This document shows positions 49,286 to 59,004 of a stretch of 64,000 nt of DNA, one piece after another. Positions within the stretch are counted from its first letter, which is position 1. The number at the start of each line of letters is the position of its first letter. The notes beneath the pieces were generated by a model. It saw only the letters and a program-made list of their open reading frames with translations. It made no database searches and had not been told where the DNA came from. The DNA is from Terfezia claveryi (Eukaryota; Ascomycota; Pezizomycetes; Pezizales; Pezizaceae): the NCBI GenBank assembly GCA_015179025.1, contig WHUX01000001.1, positions 186,001 through 250,000 on the forward strand. The letters are read 5' to 3'. A program made the translations under genes and the position numbers.

Positions 49286-50936
49286 ATCTTGCGCAATTTG
49301 ATACAATAGGAAAAATGCATCAGCAGTCAATTTTCATCGGTGTGGGTCTTTACTTGGGATTCGGGTTTCGGCATTTGGTTTCAGGAAGAACAAGAGAACT
49401 CTGTGTACATGGGGAATCGGTTGTCTTTTTTTTTCCTTTCATTTCTAACGGCTGCCATTTTAGTATTACCACTGGGTTATGAATGAGTTTTGCTGTTCTA
49501 CCTGTTCCTTTTGGAACTCGCTATCGTCCATCTAATTGACCTCCACCTTTGGCGTTTGATCATCTATGGCTTATGAAGATGTAATTGAGTACCTATAGAC
49601 AGTGGATGATATCGGTGGGAAAGGGAAGCGATATAGGGAGTAAGAGTTGGTCTTACATTATGGTTCCAGGTCTTTTATACAGGCTGCAATCTCCCTTCAA
49701 CCAGACTACTCTCCCTTATGGTTGATACCTATTTGTCTGGCTAAAGTACAAGCTTCAAGAAGACAAGTGTGTGTTATACAAAATAGAAATCCCCATCTTC
49801 GATATCAATAGACCCGGTTGCTGACTTCGGCACCAGACTGGACTGCGGCTAGTCTGGTAAACTTAGTCGCTGTGTGTCTCGCAATTTTGGGTATAAGCTG
49901 ATCATACAGAGGGAGTACCTCTATAACCAATGAGCTAGAGTTATGTCACGCATTATGGTATCAGCACTTGAGAGGTCGAAATGACGTCTCGAAATGACGT
50001 CTGAGATCAGTCTCAGTGTGCAGCAGTTTCTTCAATCCAAGTCATATCTTGGAATGATGTGAGGGCATGTGTACCAGCCTGACTCCCATACAAAGAGTAC
50101 GAGACCACCTGCTATATCCAATGGGAGCTGGCTTCCGGCCACGAGAACGAGGTCATCGTTGTAACGCCTTGTTTAGGGCTCTTGATATTTAGAACTTATG
50201 AGGTACATCCGCTATCACCCGCCACCTGTAGATATTTATGATACGATCGGAGCTATTTCGAGAAGATGGAGAGCTTGTTCACAAATAATTTACCGGCCCC
50301 AATGAAACAACAAAACCCCTCACATCCGTTGAATTTGCGCCCACTACCAACATTGAACTAGTGGAGTTCTGTATTCCCTACGAGTTACCTTCTTATTTAT
50401 TCTAGCATGATCCTGCAACGTGCGATTCTTTGACGCATAGAGCGACAATTTGAGCACCCTACCGAGATTATAGTCATATCAGGCGAGATATATTGCGGTA
50501 GTATTACAGAAGAAGCGAATACATCTCCCCGCCGCGTGCTGCGGTGGGTTGCGGTGTTGAATTCAACCACATCAGCCTAGCTGTCGTTTGATTTTTGCCT
50601 AGCCACCGTTATTATTGCGTTATCATCCGAGAGTTAAATACCGCTACTTTGCTTATAAGGAACGCCTATCGCCTTTTCGGGTGTTGAGTCGTGTCTCTCT
50701 GGGCTTTGATCGATACCTATCAAGATTGAGCGCCGTTGGGTTGCTTTTTGCCTCTCACGGTCAGTTGTACCATCCACTGCTCGTCATGAGCTTTCAGCAC
50801 CAGGCTTATGCTTACAACTAGTATAGTATTGAGCTCTTTCGCATCGCAAGCAACCTTAGAAACTCAAAGAACCCACCGAAGGCACTGTACTTATTGGCAC
50901 AGGTTCTTTCTAGTTTCAACAAATAGCTAATAAGAC
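49286..50936. other. gene-free region, 1.65 kb
   Basis: It holds the RPL10 3' UTR and the promoter of the 609-aa protein. Copies of the CCAGACTA/TAGTCTGG motif occur near 49700 and 49849. No gene was recognised. Confidence 0.55.
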
Positions 50937-52766
50937 ATGGCGTTCCAACCACCAACAACTGAGAGGCGACCCCAGATCTCTTCCTTACCGACCCAATCAA
51001 GCCAGGGCCAGCATGATTCATACCACGAATCTCCGGCTAGCCCTACTCTATCGAGGCACATACTTGGGGCGTTGGGAGAGTCAGAAGAGCAGGAATGGAT
51101 AGTGTTTTCTCCCTCTGTGACCGTGGAGCAGAGCAACATTAGTGTTACAGAAGTTGGTACAAACGTAGAACGCAGTGAATTATGGACGGAGGGGACGGAG
51201 AGCAGGCTTAACGGAACAAAAGATCCATCGTATGGAGAAGAGACAGAAGCAGAAGTGGAAGAGGTGGATCATATGGCATATAATGGATATGACGGTGATG
51301 AGGATTCGCTGGAACCATTCAGAGAAAACCAAGGGATACATCCTGTGCTCTTGCCAACACACGACGGACGGGGAATGTTCCCATCGGTAACATCACATGA
51401 AGAGGACTCGATCTTTATACCGGGTATACGGTCTCTTGAAGAGTCACTACGACTGCTAGCTGCACGAAATAATATCTTTGGTGAGGCGAACGATTTGAAC
51501 TCGCGAATACAGAAATGGAGACAGGAACATAGTGCTGCATTCATAGAGGAGATGGAGATGGTGCGAAAACAGAAGCGACGTCGTGGATCCCGAACTTCCA
51601 CGACGTTCAGTGCTAGTGAGAAGGAGAAGGAAGAGGAAATGATAGCAAGCATGATGTTGGATGAAGATGACCACGGAGAGGAACCTCCAGTCACACCGAC
51701 CGAAGATGGGAAAAGTACTGTTGGTGCTGAGAAAGGGAGTGTGGAGGTCCTGGAGACGTTCTGGAGAAGGGTGACACGAAGCCTTATGAGAGATATTATG
51801 GGAATAGACGACAGGTTGCTGGAAGCAATATTCGGGGAATCGCTCCCTCCATCATTAACGTCAGCAGAATCGGATATCCATTTTATTGATGACACTGTTG
51901 GGGTCAAATGGGAGAGGAGTTTATTGGAGACAATTGCGAGGGAACTTGGTATTTTATTACAGCAATACACATTACATCCAACCCAGGGCGCGTTTTCTAC
52001 ATATCTCCGATGGGCTTCTGAACAGACTCCAAATTCTAGGAAAATCGATTTTGAGGCAGAAGGCACAAAGACACCAAAACCACAAGCCTCCCATAAAAAG
52101 CATGATGAGCCTGACGCTGCAATGTCCGTGTTGAATGTAAGCTCGCCGAGTGAGGTGGACTTCAAACCGACTCTCTCCCATCCAAGACAGGAGTCATTCT
52201 CCAGGCATCATGCAGGCATGCGCTTGGTGGCGCCTAGTGAAGATGACTTGGAATACACCGCATCGGAAGTACGTGCGGAAGCCCAGCTAAGGAAGGAGTA
52301 TTGGGAACAGGAGCTCGGTATTCGTGTCTTTTTCTCATACCTGAAGTCTCGATTCTCATCCTCACCCTCCTCAGTCTCGGCCAGAGCAGCCCGCAAAACG
52401 GGCGCTACCACCACAGTTGAACCACATAAACCAATATACCACCAACACCCTTTAATTCAGCGTCGGCATCAGGCGAGAAAAAGCACTTCTGGATCCACAC
52501 ATTCGGGGCAGAGCCCTATGTCAACGTCATGGGGGTTGTTGGGAATGGGGGGTTATAGGAACGGGAGTAGTTGTGCGAGCCAGAGCACGAAGACCAGTAG
52601 GCAAGCGGGGACGGGGAAGAAGGCTCAGGCGAGTGTCGCGGGTGGTGCAGCTGCGGCTGCTACAACTGTAAATACAAGCACAGGGTTTTACTGGAAAGTA
52701 GAAACCAGTGTCGGAAGTAAGGGGGAAGGAAGCTGTGTCGGAATGGGAGCTTGGGGAGAGATTTGA
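50937..52766 (+). CDS. hypothetical protein, 609 aa
   Basis: Single exon with ATG at 50937 and codon use like the neighbouring genes. The N-terminal 170 residues are acidic and Ser-rich (GESEEQEWIVFSPSVTVEQS). Residues about 175-240 are helical (GIRSLEESLRLLAARNNIFG, LNSRIQKWRQEHSAAFIEEM) with a basic KQKRRRGSRTS patch. A central folded-looking segment at about 275-360 (FWRRVTRSLMRDIMGIDDRL, LLETIARELGILLQQYTLHP, STYLRWASEQT) is the best candidate for a conserved domain. The rest is low complexity, with a His/Gln/Arg-rich basic stretch and an Ala run, then a short C-terminal block TGFYWKVETSVGS. No signal peptide or membrane segment was seen. I do not recognise the family. Confidence 0.75.
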   Translation: MAFQPPTTERRPQISSLPTQSSQGQHDSYHESPASPTLSRHILGALGESEEQEWIVFSPSVTVEQSNISVTEVGTNVERSELWTEGTESRLNGTKDPSYGEETEAEVEEVDHMAYNGYDGDEDSLEPFRENQGIHPVLLPTHDGRGMFPSVTSHEEDSIFIPGIRSLEESLRLLAARNNIFGEANDLNSRIQKWRQEHSAAFIEEMEMVRKQKRRRGSRTSTTFSASEKEKEEEMIASMMLDEDDHGEEPPVTPTEDGKSTVGAEKGSVEVLETFWRRVTRSLMRDIMGIDDRLLEAIFGESLPPSLTSAESDIHFIDDTVGVKWERSLLETIARELGILLQQYTLHPTQGAFSTYLRWASEQTPNSRKIDFEAEGTKTPKPQASHKKHDEPDAAMSVLNVSSPSEVDFKPTLSHPRQESFSRHHAGMRLVAPSEDDLEYTASEVRAEAQLRKEYWEQELGIRVFFSYLKSRFSSSPSSVSARAARKTGATTTVEPHKPIYHQHPLIQRRHQARKSTSGSTHSGQSPMSTSWGLLGMGGYRNGSSCASQSTKTSRQAGTGKKAQASVAGGAAAAATTVNTSTGFYWKVETSVGSKGEGSCVGMGAWGEI

Positions 52767-53634
52767 TCATACTCTATGAGTTTCATTGACTAATAGATAT
52801 TAGATGAGCGACAGGGCATTGCGGGCATACTTACATTACGCATATGACACACCTGGTGCTTTGGTCTGTTTGTTATTTATTGATGTTTCGGGTATTTGGA
52901 CCAGGTGCTGCGGGCTTTGATTTCTATTGCTAGTTTGCTAACTAACTAACCTTTCTTTGATGATGTCATTCAATTGTTTTGTGGGGGCTACCGTAGGTGG
53001 GAAAGGAGAGGTTGATATATCCAATCTCAGAATGGGAATCATGTATTGATTCATGGAGTATTATCATATTTTTTCGCTTCTGCCGATGTATCTAGTTTTG
53101 AGGGTATCTACTTTAACTTTCATGATTATCTTATAGTTCTATCTTAGTTTACTTTTAATTACAAATTCGCTGTTGTATTTCTCTTCCGTTATATTTATAA
53201 GTCTGGTGTTGGCACAAGCCCTCAACCCGACTAATATTTATGAGATAATAAAAGAGCCGAATCGGGAATGTGCTACCTAAATCGTTTCTACAGTAGACGC
53301 CTTAGGTATGCATCACTTGCATTATGTAGGTACGGTACATGATATGTCGGATCATGCCGTGGCGTCAGTTTGCGATCACCTGGTACATAAGTACCCACAA
53401 GGTCATGCAAGTCTCAATCTGCATACATGCCCACATCCCGAAAATTGATCGATTTGATTATTATAGAGTAATGTAATAATATGGTTTGCAATGCATGACA
53501 GGTTCCAGCACCTGCAACTTATAGCGTAGAGACACAATTTAATCAGTAGCGCTATCACCATACATATGTGGGGGACATGTATGTAGATCATAAGCATGGC
53601 TGATGTGAAGCATATATATCAATTTAAACGCGAT
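52767..53634. other. gene-free AT-rich region
   Basis: It holds the 3' UTR of the 609-aa protein gene, then sequence without recognisable genes or repeats. Confidence 0.5.
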
Positions 53635-53636
53635 TA

Positions 53637-53795
53637 CCGCATCTACTGGCGAACAACGATCCTTGTCAGTTTAACTGACAGGGACCATTATACCTCAGTA
53701 AGCTTGTTACCATCCACCTATTTTATCACCTTTACTGCATAAGCTCAACCTATATCTTTAAACTGACAAGGATCGTTATACACCAGTAGATGCGG
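53637..53795. mobile_element. MITE with about 36-bp inverted repeats and TA flanks
   Basis: The ends read CCGCATCTACTGG...CCAGTAGATGCGG. The left arm (53637-53672) matches the reverse complement of the right arm (53760-53795) apart from a small difference near GGCGAACAA versus GGTGTATAA. TA dinucleotides flank both ends (53635-53636 and 53796-53797), as expected for a Tc1/mariner-type target duplication. It is too short to code. Confidence 0.85.
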
Positions 53796-53927
53796 TAAAG
53801 AGTCTAAGTCTTCTGGCGGCTCCTCAGGTAGCACTCATTCCAATTTTTAAATCCTTTGCTGCAAAGCCTTTAATCTGTAGCTTTGAAAAAAAGGTGGTGA
53901 AGGAGCTGAAAAGAAGAGAATGAATCA

Positions 53928-54490
53928 GGGAATGGGGCGGTTAGATTTGGATGGGTAAAAGCGCATGTGGGGGGGGGGGGATTAAGGGAAATGAGACGGC
54001 GGATAAAATGGCAAAGAAGGGGTGCAGGAGTGGAAACGGCAAACCCACAGGTTACGTAAGGGGGGTTTGAAATAAAGAATGGAAGCGGATGAGGAAAGAG
54101 GAGAGGGAAGTGAAGGGAACGGGAGATGGGAAAGGTAATTTTGGGTGAGAACCCGAAAAGCCCTTATTAACTAACACTCAGTGTTTGGACTGGAAAAGGG
54201 AACCTGCAAACCTGGCGACAGGTACTGAATAATTGCGTTGACCCAACCTGCCTGCCGTAAGTGCAGAAAACTATGCAGAAACGGGACGATATGTAGCCCT
54301 GGCCTGTGTATAGAGGGGGGGAATATGGGAAGGAGGTGGGGGACGTGGGAGGAGATGGAAGATAAGAGGAAGTGGATGAGGGGGGGTGAAGGAAGGAGAC
54401 AATATGGTAGGTGGAGACCAAGTTGGTCATGGGATAATGCGGTTATGAATTATTTCCTTTTGTCAAAAAGGGTACGTAGTTGGCGGTAGA
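53928..54490 (+). mobile_element. RNase H and 3' relic of a Tad-like LINE
   Basis: The frame from 53928 reads VRFGWVKAHVG, a G-run, then IKGNETADKMAKKG, the C-terminal signature of the RNase H domain in fungal LINEs. About 100 bp later, decayed frames give TGKGNLQTWRQVLNN and CVDPTCLP with CRKLC, which align in order with TGKGRLGWWRHTLDE and FEDPSCSEC of the 6.7-kb relic. Stops and shifts are frequent. Both copies are in plus orientation. Confidence 0.65.
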
Positions 54491-55011
54491 GGCATATACG
54501 GTAACGTTTTTGAGAGCGGGGCTTTCCCTTGTCATTTTCCTAGGCTAGACCTGTTACTGGGATTCTCACGTTCCTTGTTGTCAATAATATAAACTTCTTG
54601 TAGTCTCGTAGATACTGTATATACTGCTTAAAAGGCTTATTGATTACAGCAGTGATGGTCAATAAGTTTCTGTAGAATGTTGTATCACGTACTAGCCAAA
54701 ATTACTGAAATATATGGTTGGCGGCTTAAATAAATTTCCTGCAAGTGACATGACGTAGCATTCCTCGAACAACAGAGAAAACTCAACTCTAGGTCAACCA
54801 TTGAAACTGAAGCTGAAAATACCCCATATGCCTATATGCTTAGAAGAGGAGAATGATTATGAGGAAGATCTTGAGGACTTGTTAACCATGTGAGAGATTA
54901 TTGCCTCTCACCAGTACCTACTATCCCGCAAAACAAGTGCAGGGCGACATGATATTGATCTCCTTGAGGCCTATATACAAGGCTACCCTAATGCCGCATT
55001 TCTTGCTTTAC

Positions 55012-55250
55012 TCCGCATGCATCGAGCCTCTTTCCATGCTCACTTCATATTTGTTGCTTTATCTGTAATTCTCTTCACTATAATATGTTCTTCAACTGTG
55101 AATACCTGAGCTTTTATAAGCTTATGCCATGTTATTTGCATTTAAAAGCTCAGGTATTCACAGATGGGGATATATTATTCGGTGAAGAGAATTACAGATA
55201 AAGCCCAAATATGGAGTGATCATGGAAGGACGCTCGAGCAATGCAACAGT
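55012..55250. repeat. large inverted repeat (arms about 100 bp, loop 26 bp)
   Basis: The segment ending 55116 (from GCTTTATCTGTAATTCTCTT to ACCTGAGCTTTTA) is repeated in reverse complement from 55143 to 55204 with a few changes. Weaker similarity extends both arms outward to about 55012 and 55250. The loop contains the palindrome ATAAGCTTAT. Transcription would give a long hairpin. Confidence 0.85.
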
Positions 55251-55339
55251 ACTCAGAATGAACCATATTTGAGCCATCAAGAAAATACATCTGGAGAATA
55301 CCCTATGCCCACTCAAAAGAGGATGCTGGGGCCATCGAA

Positions 55340-55898
55340 CACAATTAGGTACTAGTCTAGGACATCCTCGTGGCACTAAAGTGGGTACATGATCATGGGA
55401 TTGTCCATCGGGATGTTCGAGGGGACAATATCAGTGTGTTCGAGGAATTGGATGTAGGGGGGAAGGCACTTTTCATTTGATGGTGTGACTCCGGAACTCA
55501 AGAAGCGACGTCTGCGAGCCATGTTAATCGACTTTGACCGAGCGACAATCCTTGGTATCTTGTGCTATATGAGGACGGCTATATCTGTTGTCCGCGCGAT
55601 CTGCTCCAACAATGTACACGAGCGAGTGAAGATCAGAAGATGGTAGGTAATTGATGAATATGAAATCCATGTCGAGGGTTCCTCGCCCCTCTCTAACACC
55701 TTGTACACATACGATTATCTTTCCTTTGTGCTGCTAATGAATACGGTTATTTTCCCCTTCACTCTTCAGGGATACACCTATCAGCTTGTGGAAGTGCCGA
55801 ACTCACATGAGCAAAGACGGTTATTGAAATTTTGGGGTGAATTGGAGTCTAAGGAGCCGAGCTACTTGTCCGGTTGTGATGTTGCACCGTATGTATAA
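55340..55898 (+). pseudogene. protein kinase-like pseudogene (C-lobe)
   Basis: One frame reads DILVALKWVHDHGIVHRDVRGDNI, cited here in parts: VALKWVHDHGIVHRD and VRGDNI, with the catalytic HRD..xxN motif. A stop (TGA) comes after KALFI. A second frame gives MLIDFDRATILG (DFD in place of DFG) at about 55522-55557, and from about 55701 a third piece YDYLSFVLLMNTVIFPF and RRLLKFWGELESKEP looks like the end of the C-lobe. An ATP-binding N-lobe was not found. The pattern resembles the expanded fungal-specific kinase-like families. Frame breaks show a pseudogene, although an intron could explain the gap before 55701. Confidence 0.6.
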
Positions 55899-56683
55899 TT
55901 ATATTCGGAACGAGCATTAGGAATGAATGAAGGAAATAGTTGCGTCTATACGCACTCCATTGGTATTGGGTAACTGCGTAGACCCTCCCACTTGGAATTT
56001 TCGCTGCTCGCTTATGTGCAGGAGAGCTTCAGTCACTTCTAGTAAACTGTTTGGAGGGGAGTCCAGCAGTAATCCCCACTTTGTTCAACCGAGTCAGTCA
56101 ATTAGTGCGACCGTCTCCTCACTGATGAAAGCTGGTTGCCCTGTGAGGGAGGACACAGCCAGGCTTATGTACATCTCCAAAGGCAGCCGGGTTATAGCTA
56201 AGCAGTTAGGTTGGATAAAGGAACATTGCTAGAAGGCTATCTCGGATGGAGAATATGTCAGATGGCATCGGGCGATCGCGTCAAGGGTTATCCATGGAAC
56301 GAAGATCATAAGCTGGAATAGGTCGGTTTGAATTCTGCAGTAGGAAGCAAGGGAAAGGAATAGGTCCGTTTCAGTTAGAGAAATTAAGATATAAGGAGCT
56401 GGAAAAAGGGCGAAGGAAAGGAATTTTTCTTCAGAGTACTAGGACCATAGCAATAATAAGTCTATACCGAGCGATACCTAAGATCACTCTGCTATTTGAA
56501 TATACACACGCAATTCTCTTCAAGATTCCTTCGCTGCATAACTTCGTAATCTTACAGGTTATGAGCCCGGTGCTCTAGGTACTACGGTACCGTAGAAGCA
56601 AAACAGTTGAGACATCTGCGGCCTAGCCCAGTAACACTGTTGCGCAGAAGTGGAATACCGTTCAAGCTGCTGCACATACACAC
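55899..56683. other. gene-free stretch between kinase pseudogene and copia relic
   Basis: A short ORF at 55927-56232 has no recognised domain and is probably chance or decayed element sequence. Confidence 0.45.
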
Positions 56684-58018
56684 ATGCCCAATCACCGATC
56701 CTGGTCCAAGAAAATCAACCGCCAAAACAAATCGCTTTTCAGGAACCTCCTCAACCAAAGCACAAATAATAGCACATCGGAACGAGCCGCGCAGATCGCT
56801 GCCGACTGCGAACGAAGGTTGAAAGAAATAAGCGAACAAGATCCAGCGGAAACAGAAAGACACCTCAGAGTGCAGATACCATTTCGACTGGACTGTTAAA
56901 ACTACGGACCACCAAGGACGAGCGAAGAGCCACCAGCGACAAAGGAACGACAACAAGAAGAACAAACCCTCCTAACCAACCTCGAAATCCAAGAGGCCCC
57001 AACATCCCTACTTGACCAGTACGAAGACCAGCTTATAAGCTTTGACCAAATATACCCTGCGCTCAGCTAAATGAGTAGCAGCGAAGCCGGACCAGCGCCT
57101 CGAGACGAATACGAAGAAGAACAAATCCTAGAACAATTCCTCGAACTAATCTCCGAAGAAACCTCCGAGCACGAAGAAGAGGTCACATACCCAGACCTTC
57201 CAGTAAATGTCCAAGTTCGGCGAAGAAGAGGCCAGAAAGCAAGACCTCTAAGCCCACCAGCACCACCATGTCCGATTCTTCAAGAAAGATCCCTACACTA
57301 GATACCAAGCTGTCAGGGGCAACCACATACCCAGGATGGGTGATGGCTATAGAGAATTATCTAGACCTCGTCCCAGCAGGAGACGAAAGAGTATGGGATG
57401 TGGTCATAGGGACATATGAAAAGCCGGAGGAGACAGCAACTCCCAAAGAAAGAAGGACGTGGAAGGATGCAAATGCGGTAGCCCTGTTGACTATCCGGAA
57501 AAACTGCGAAGATGATGTACGAGCAAGGATGGGTCGGCAAAGGAAGCATATAATGAGCTGAAGAAAGCATATGAAGGGAAAACCTCCACCGAGTTTTATT
57601 CCCTACTAAACAGCATATCAAAAATCCAGTTCGATGACCGAACCCAGACTATCGAAGAATATATCGCTGCATTTGAACGAACCTGAAATGCCTTTGTTGG
57701 AGTTATCGGGAGAGCGGATCTAACCACCGCAAGAGATGATGGAATTGGAGAAGGCCTCCAAAAATTTGCGGAATCTGACCGAGCCAAGTCTGAGTTCCTC
57801 CTGATGTCCCTACCACCATATTACTCCAATACCGTGGAAAATATTCGGGTAAAGGATCATGGATATGATGATGCGGCCAGGAGGCTAAAAGAATACATCC
57901 CGTAAAAACTCAAAGGTCGAAGGCCCAAAGCTGACGAGGGATCCAAAGAGAACCCGGTAGTTCTTAAAACCGAAGCAGGAAGAGCAAGAGACAGAGGAGA
58001 CAATAGTACTCGTGCCTA
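56684..58018 (+). pseudogene. Ty1/copia-type gag pseudogene with upstream small ORFs
   Basis: The gag ATG at 57268 starts KIPTLDTKLSGATTYPGWVM, the N-terminal signature of copia gag (DUF4219/UBN2-like). A frameshift near 57540 leads to AYNELKKAYEGKTSTEFYSL, IQFDDRTQTIEEYIAAFERT, then TGA where homologs have Trp, SEFLLMSLPPYYSNTVENIR, and TAA in place of a probable Gln after KEYIP. Two open stretches before it (56684-57070, with one stop, and 57071-57301) are charged, helical and overlap gag in another frame. No zinc knuckle, protease, integrase or reverse transcriptase remains: the sequence ends where the 58.0-kb DNA element begins. Confidence 0.75.
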
Positions 58019-58046
58019 ACAGGGGTTCCCCTTGGCGCCTTCGTTT

Positions 58047-58109
58047 TCACTCCGCCGCCAGCACTCGCTCTCTGCGAGTGCCAGACAGCGAAACCACAGA
58101 ATTTTCAAC
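58047..58109 (+). repeat. left 63-bp terminal inverted repeat
   Basis: It contains the internal palindrome GCACTCGC-TCTCT-GCGAGTGC, which can form a stem of 8 bp. It matches 58942-59004 in reverse complement at all 63 positions. Confidence 0.95.
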
Positions 58110-58941
58110 CTCCTGGCAGAAGTTCACAATGTCGACAACCCCCACACCTCGCAAGGTTATAGAGCCATACAAAATTGTTGAGGCTCGGATATAGCAGGCT
58201 ATTGAGCATCTCTCCACCTTAGAAAGACCAAATATTGCTGCTGTGGCGCGAGAATTTTTGTACCAGAGAGAAGGCTTGAGACCGCTATAACGGAATTCCA
58301 TCACTAAATGAACGACTACCACACAACAGAAAGCTTACTGAAGCAGAAGAGCTTGCAGTTTGCAAGTATATTGATCGCCTTGATAAAATGGGACTTTCTG
58401 CTCGCCTTCCTATGATTGCTGAGTGCGCAAATTCTATTTTAAGACGGAATCACAACAGCGACAATGATCCACCACCGGTAGTAGGAGAACATTGGGTCCG
58501 GCATTTTTTAAAGCGATATCCAGAGTACTGTACTCGTAAACAAGTATCTCTTGAGGCTGCACGGAAAAATTCACAAATACCAGAGACCATTACAGAATTT
58601 CTTGAAGACTATCAAAGAATAAAAGAGAGTCTATCCAGCAACAACCACAACACAGAGAGTGTAAGTAGGTAGTACATTCAATAGAGCAGAAACAGGTGAT
58701 TACAATAGTGCAAGAATTATTCAAATTGGTCCAGTAGTTGTTGAGATAATGTAGAGTTGTAGTGGTAAAGTCCTTCTCATCAGTGATGGCCGACCGACAA
58801 CTTCACCCAGACCCTACCACAATGTGATATCGACTGGCAGACACTTAGGGTAAGTGGTCTAGAAGGTGCACTATCGAGATATATTAGTACTGAGTGAACA
58901 AAATTCATGGGGGGTTATCAAACTGCATCTCAGTTGTGAAC

Positions 58942-59004
58942 GTTGAAAATTCTGTGGTTTCGCTGTCTGGCACTCGCAGAGAGCGAGTGCTGGCGGCGGA
59001 GTGA
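58942..59004 (-). repeat. right 63-bp terminal inverted repeat
   Basis: It is the exact reverse complement of 58047-58109. Confidence 0.95.

Larger units (their letters stand above)
58019..59004 (+). mobile_element. pogo/Fot1-like DNA transposon remnant with perfect 63-bp TIRs
   Basis: The segments 58047-58109 and 58942-59004 are perfect inverted repeats starting TCACTCCGCCGCC. The left end probably begins at 58019 after a TA (58017-58018) with ACAGGGGTTCCCCTTGG; this outer 28 bp is missing at the right end. Inside, an ATG at 58130 begins STTPTPRKVIEPYKIVEARI, followed by a TAG, IEHLSTLERPNIAAVAREF (psq-type helix-turn-helix), a frameshift, then YNGIPSLNERLPHNRKLTEA and PPVVGEHWVRHFLKRYPEY (CENP-B-type helix-turn-helix). 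The DDE catalytic domain is absent, so it cannot move by itself. It interrupts the copia gag relic. Confidence 0.8.

Noticed and set aside
51269..52165. 298-aa minus-strand ORF inside the 609-aa gene
   Set aside because: It lies wholly within the longer plus ORF, and its start lacks a promoter-like upstream region. I could not fully exclude it, but the composition looks like a shadow.
53941..53980. Run of G in the LINE relic as a G-quadruplex or programmed frameshift site
   Set aside because: The surrounding RNase H frame is open through it, but the element is dead; a simple homopolymer expansion explains it.
54238..54489. 83-aa Cys-rich ORF (CRKCRKLCRNG)
   Set aside because: It aligns with the Cys region of the LINE relic rather than being a separate small secreted protein.
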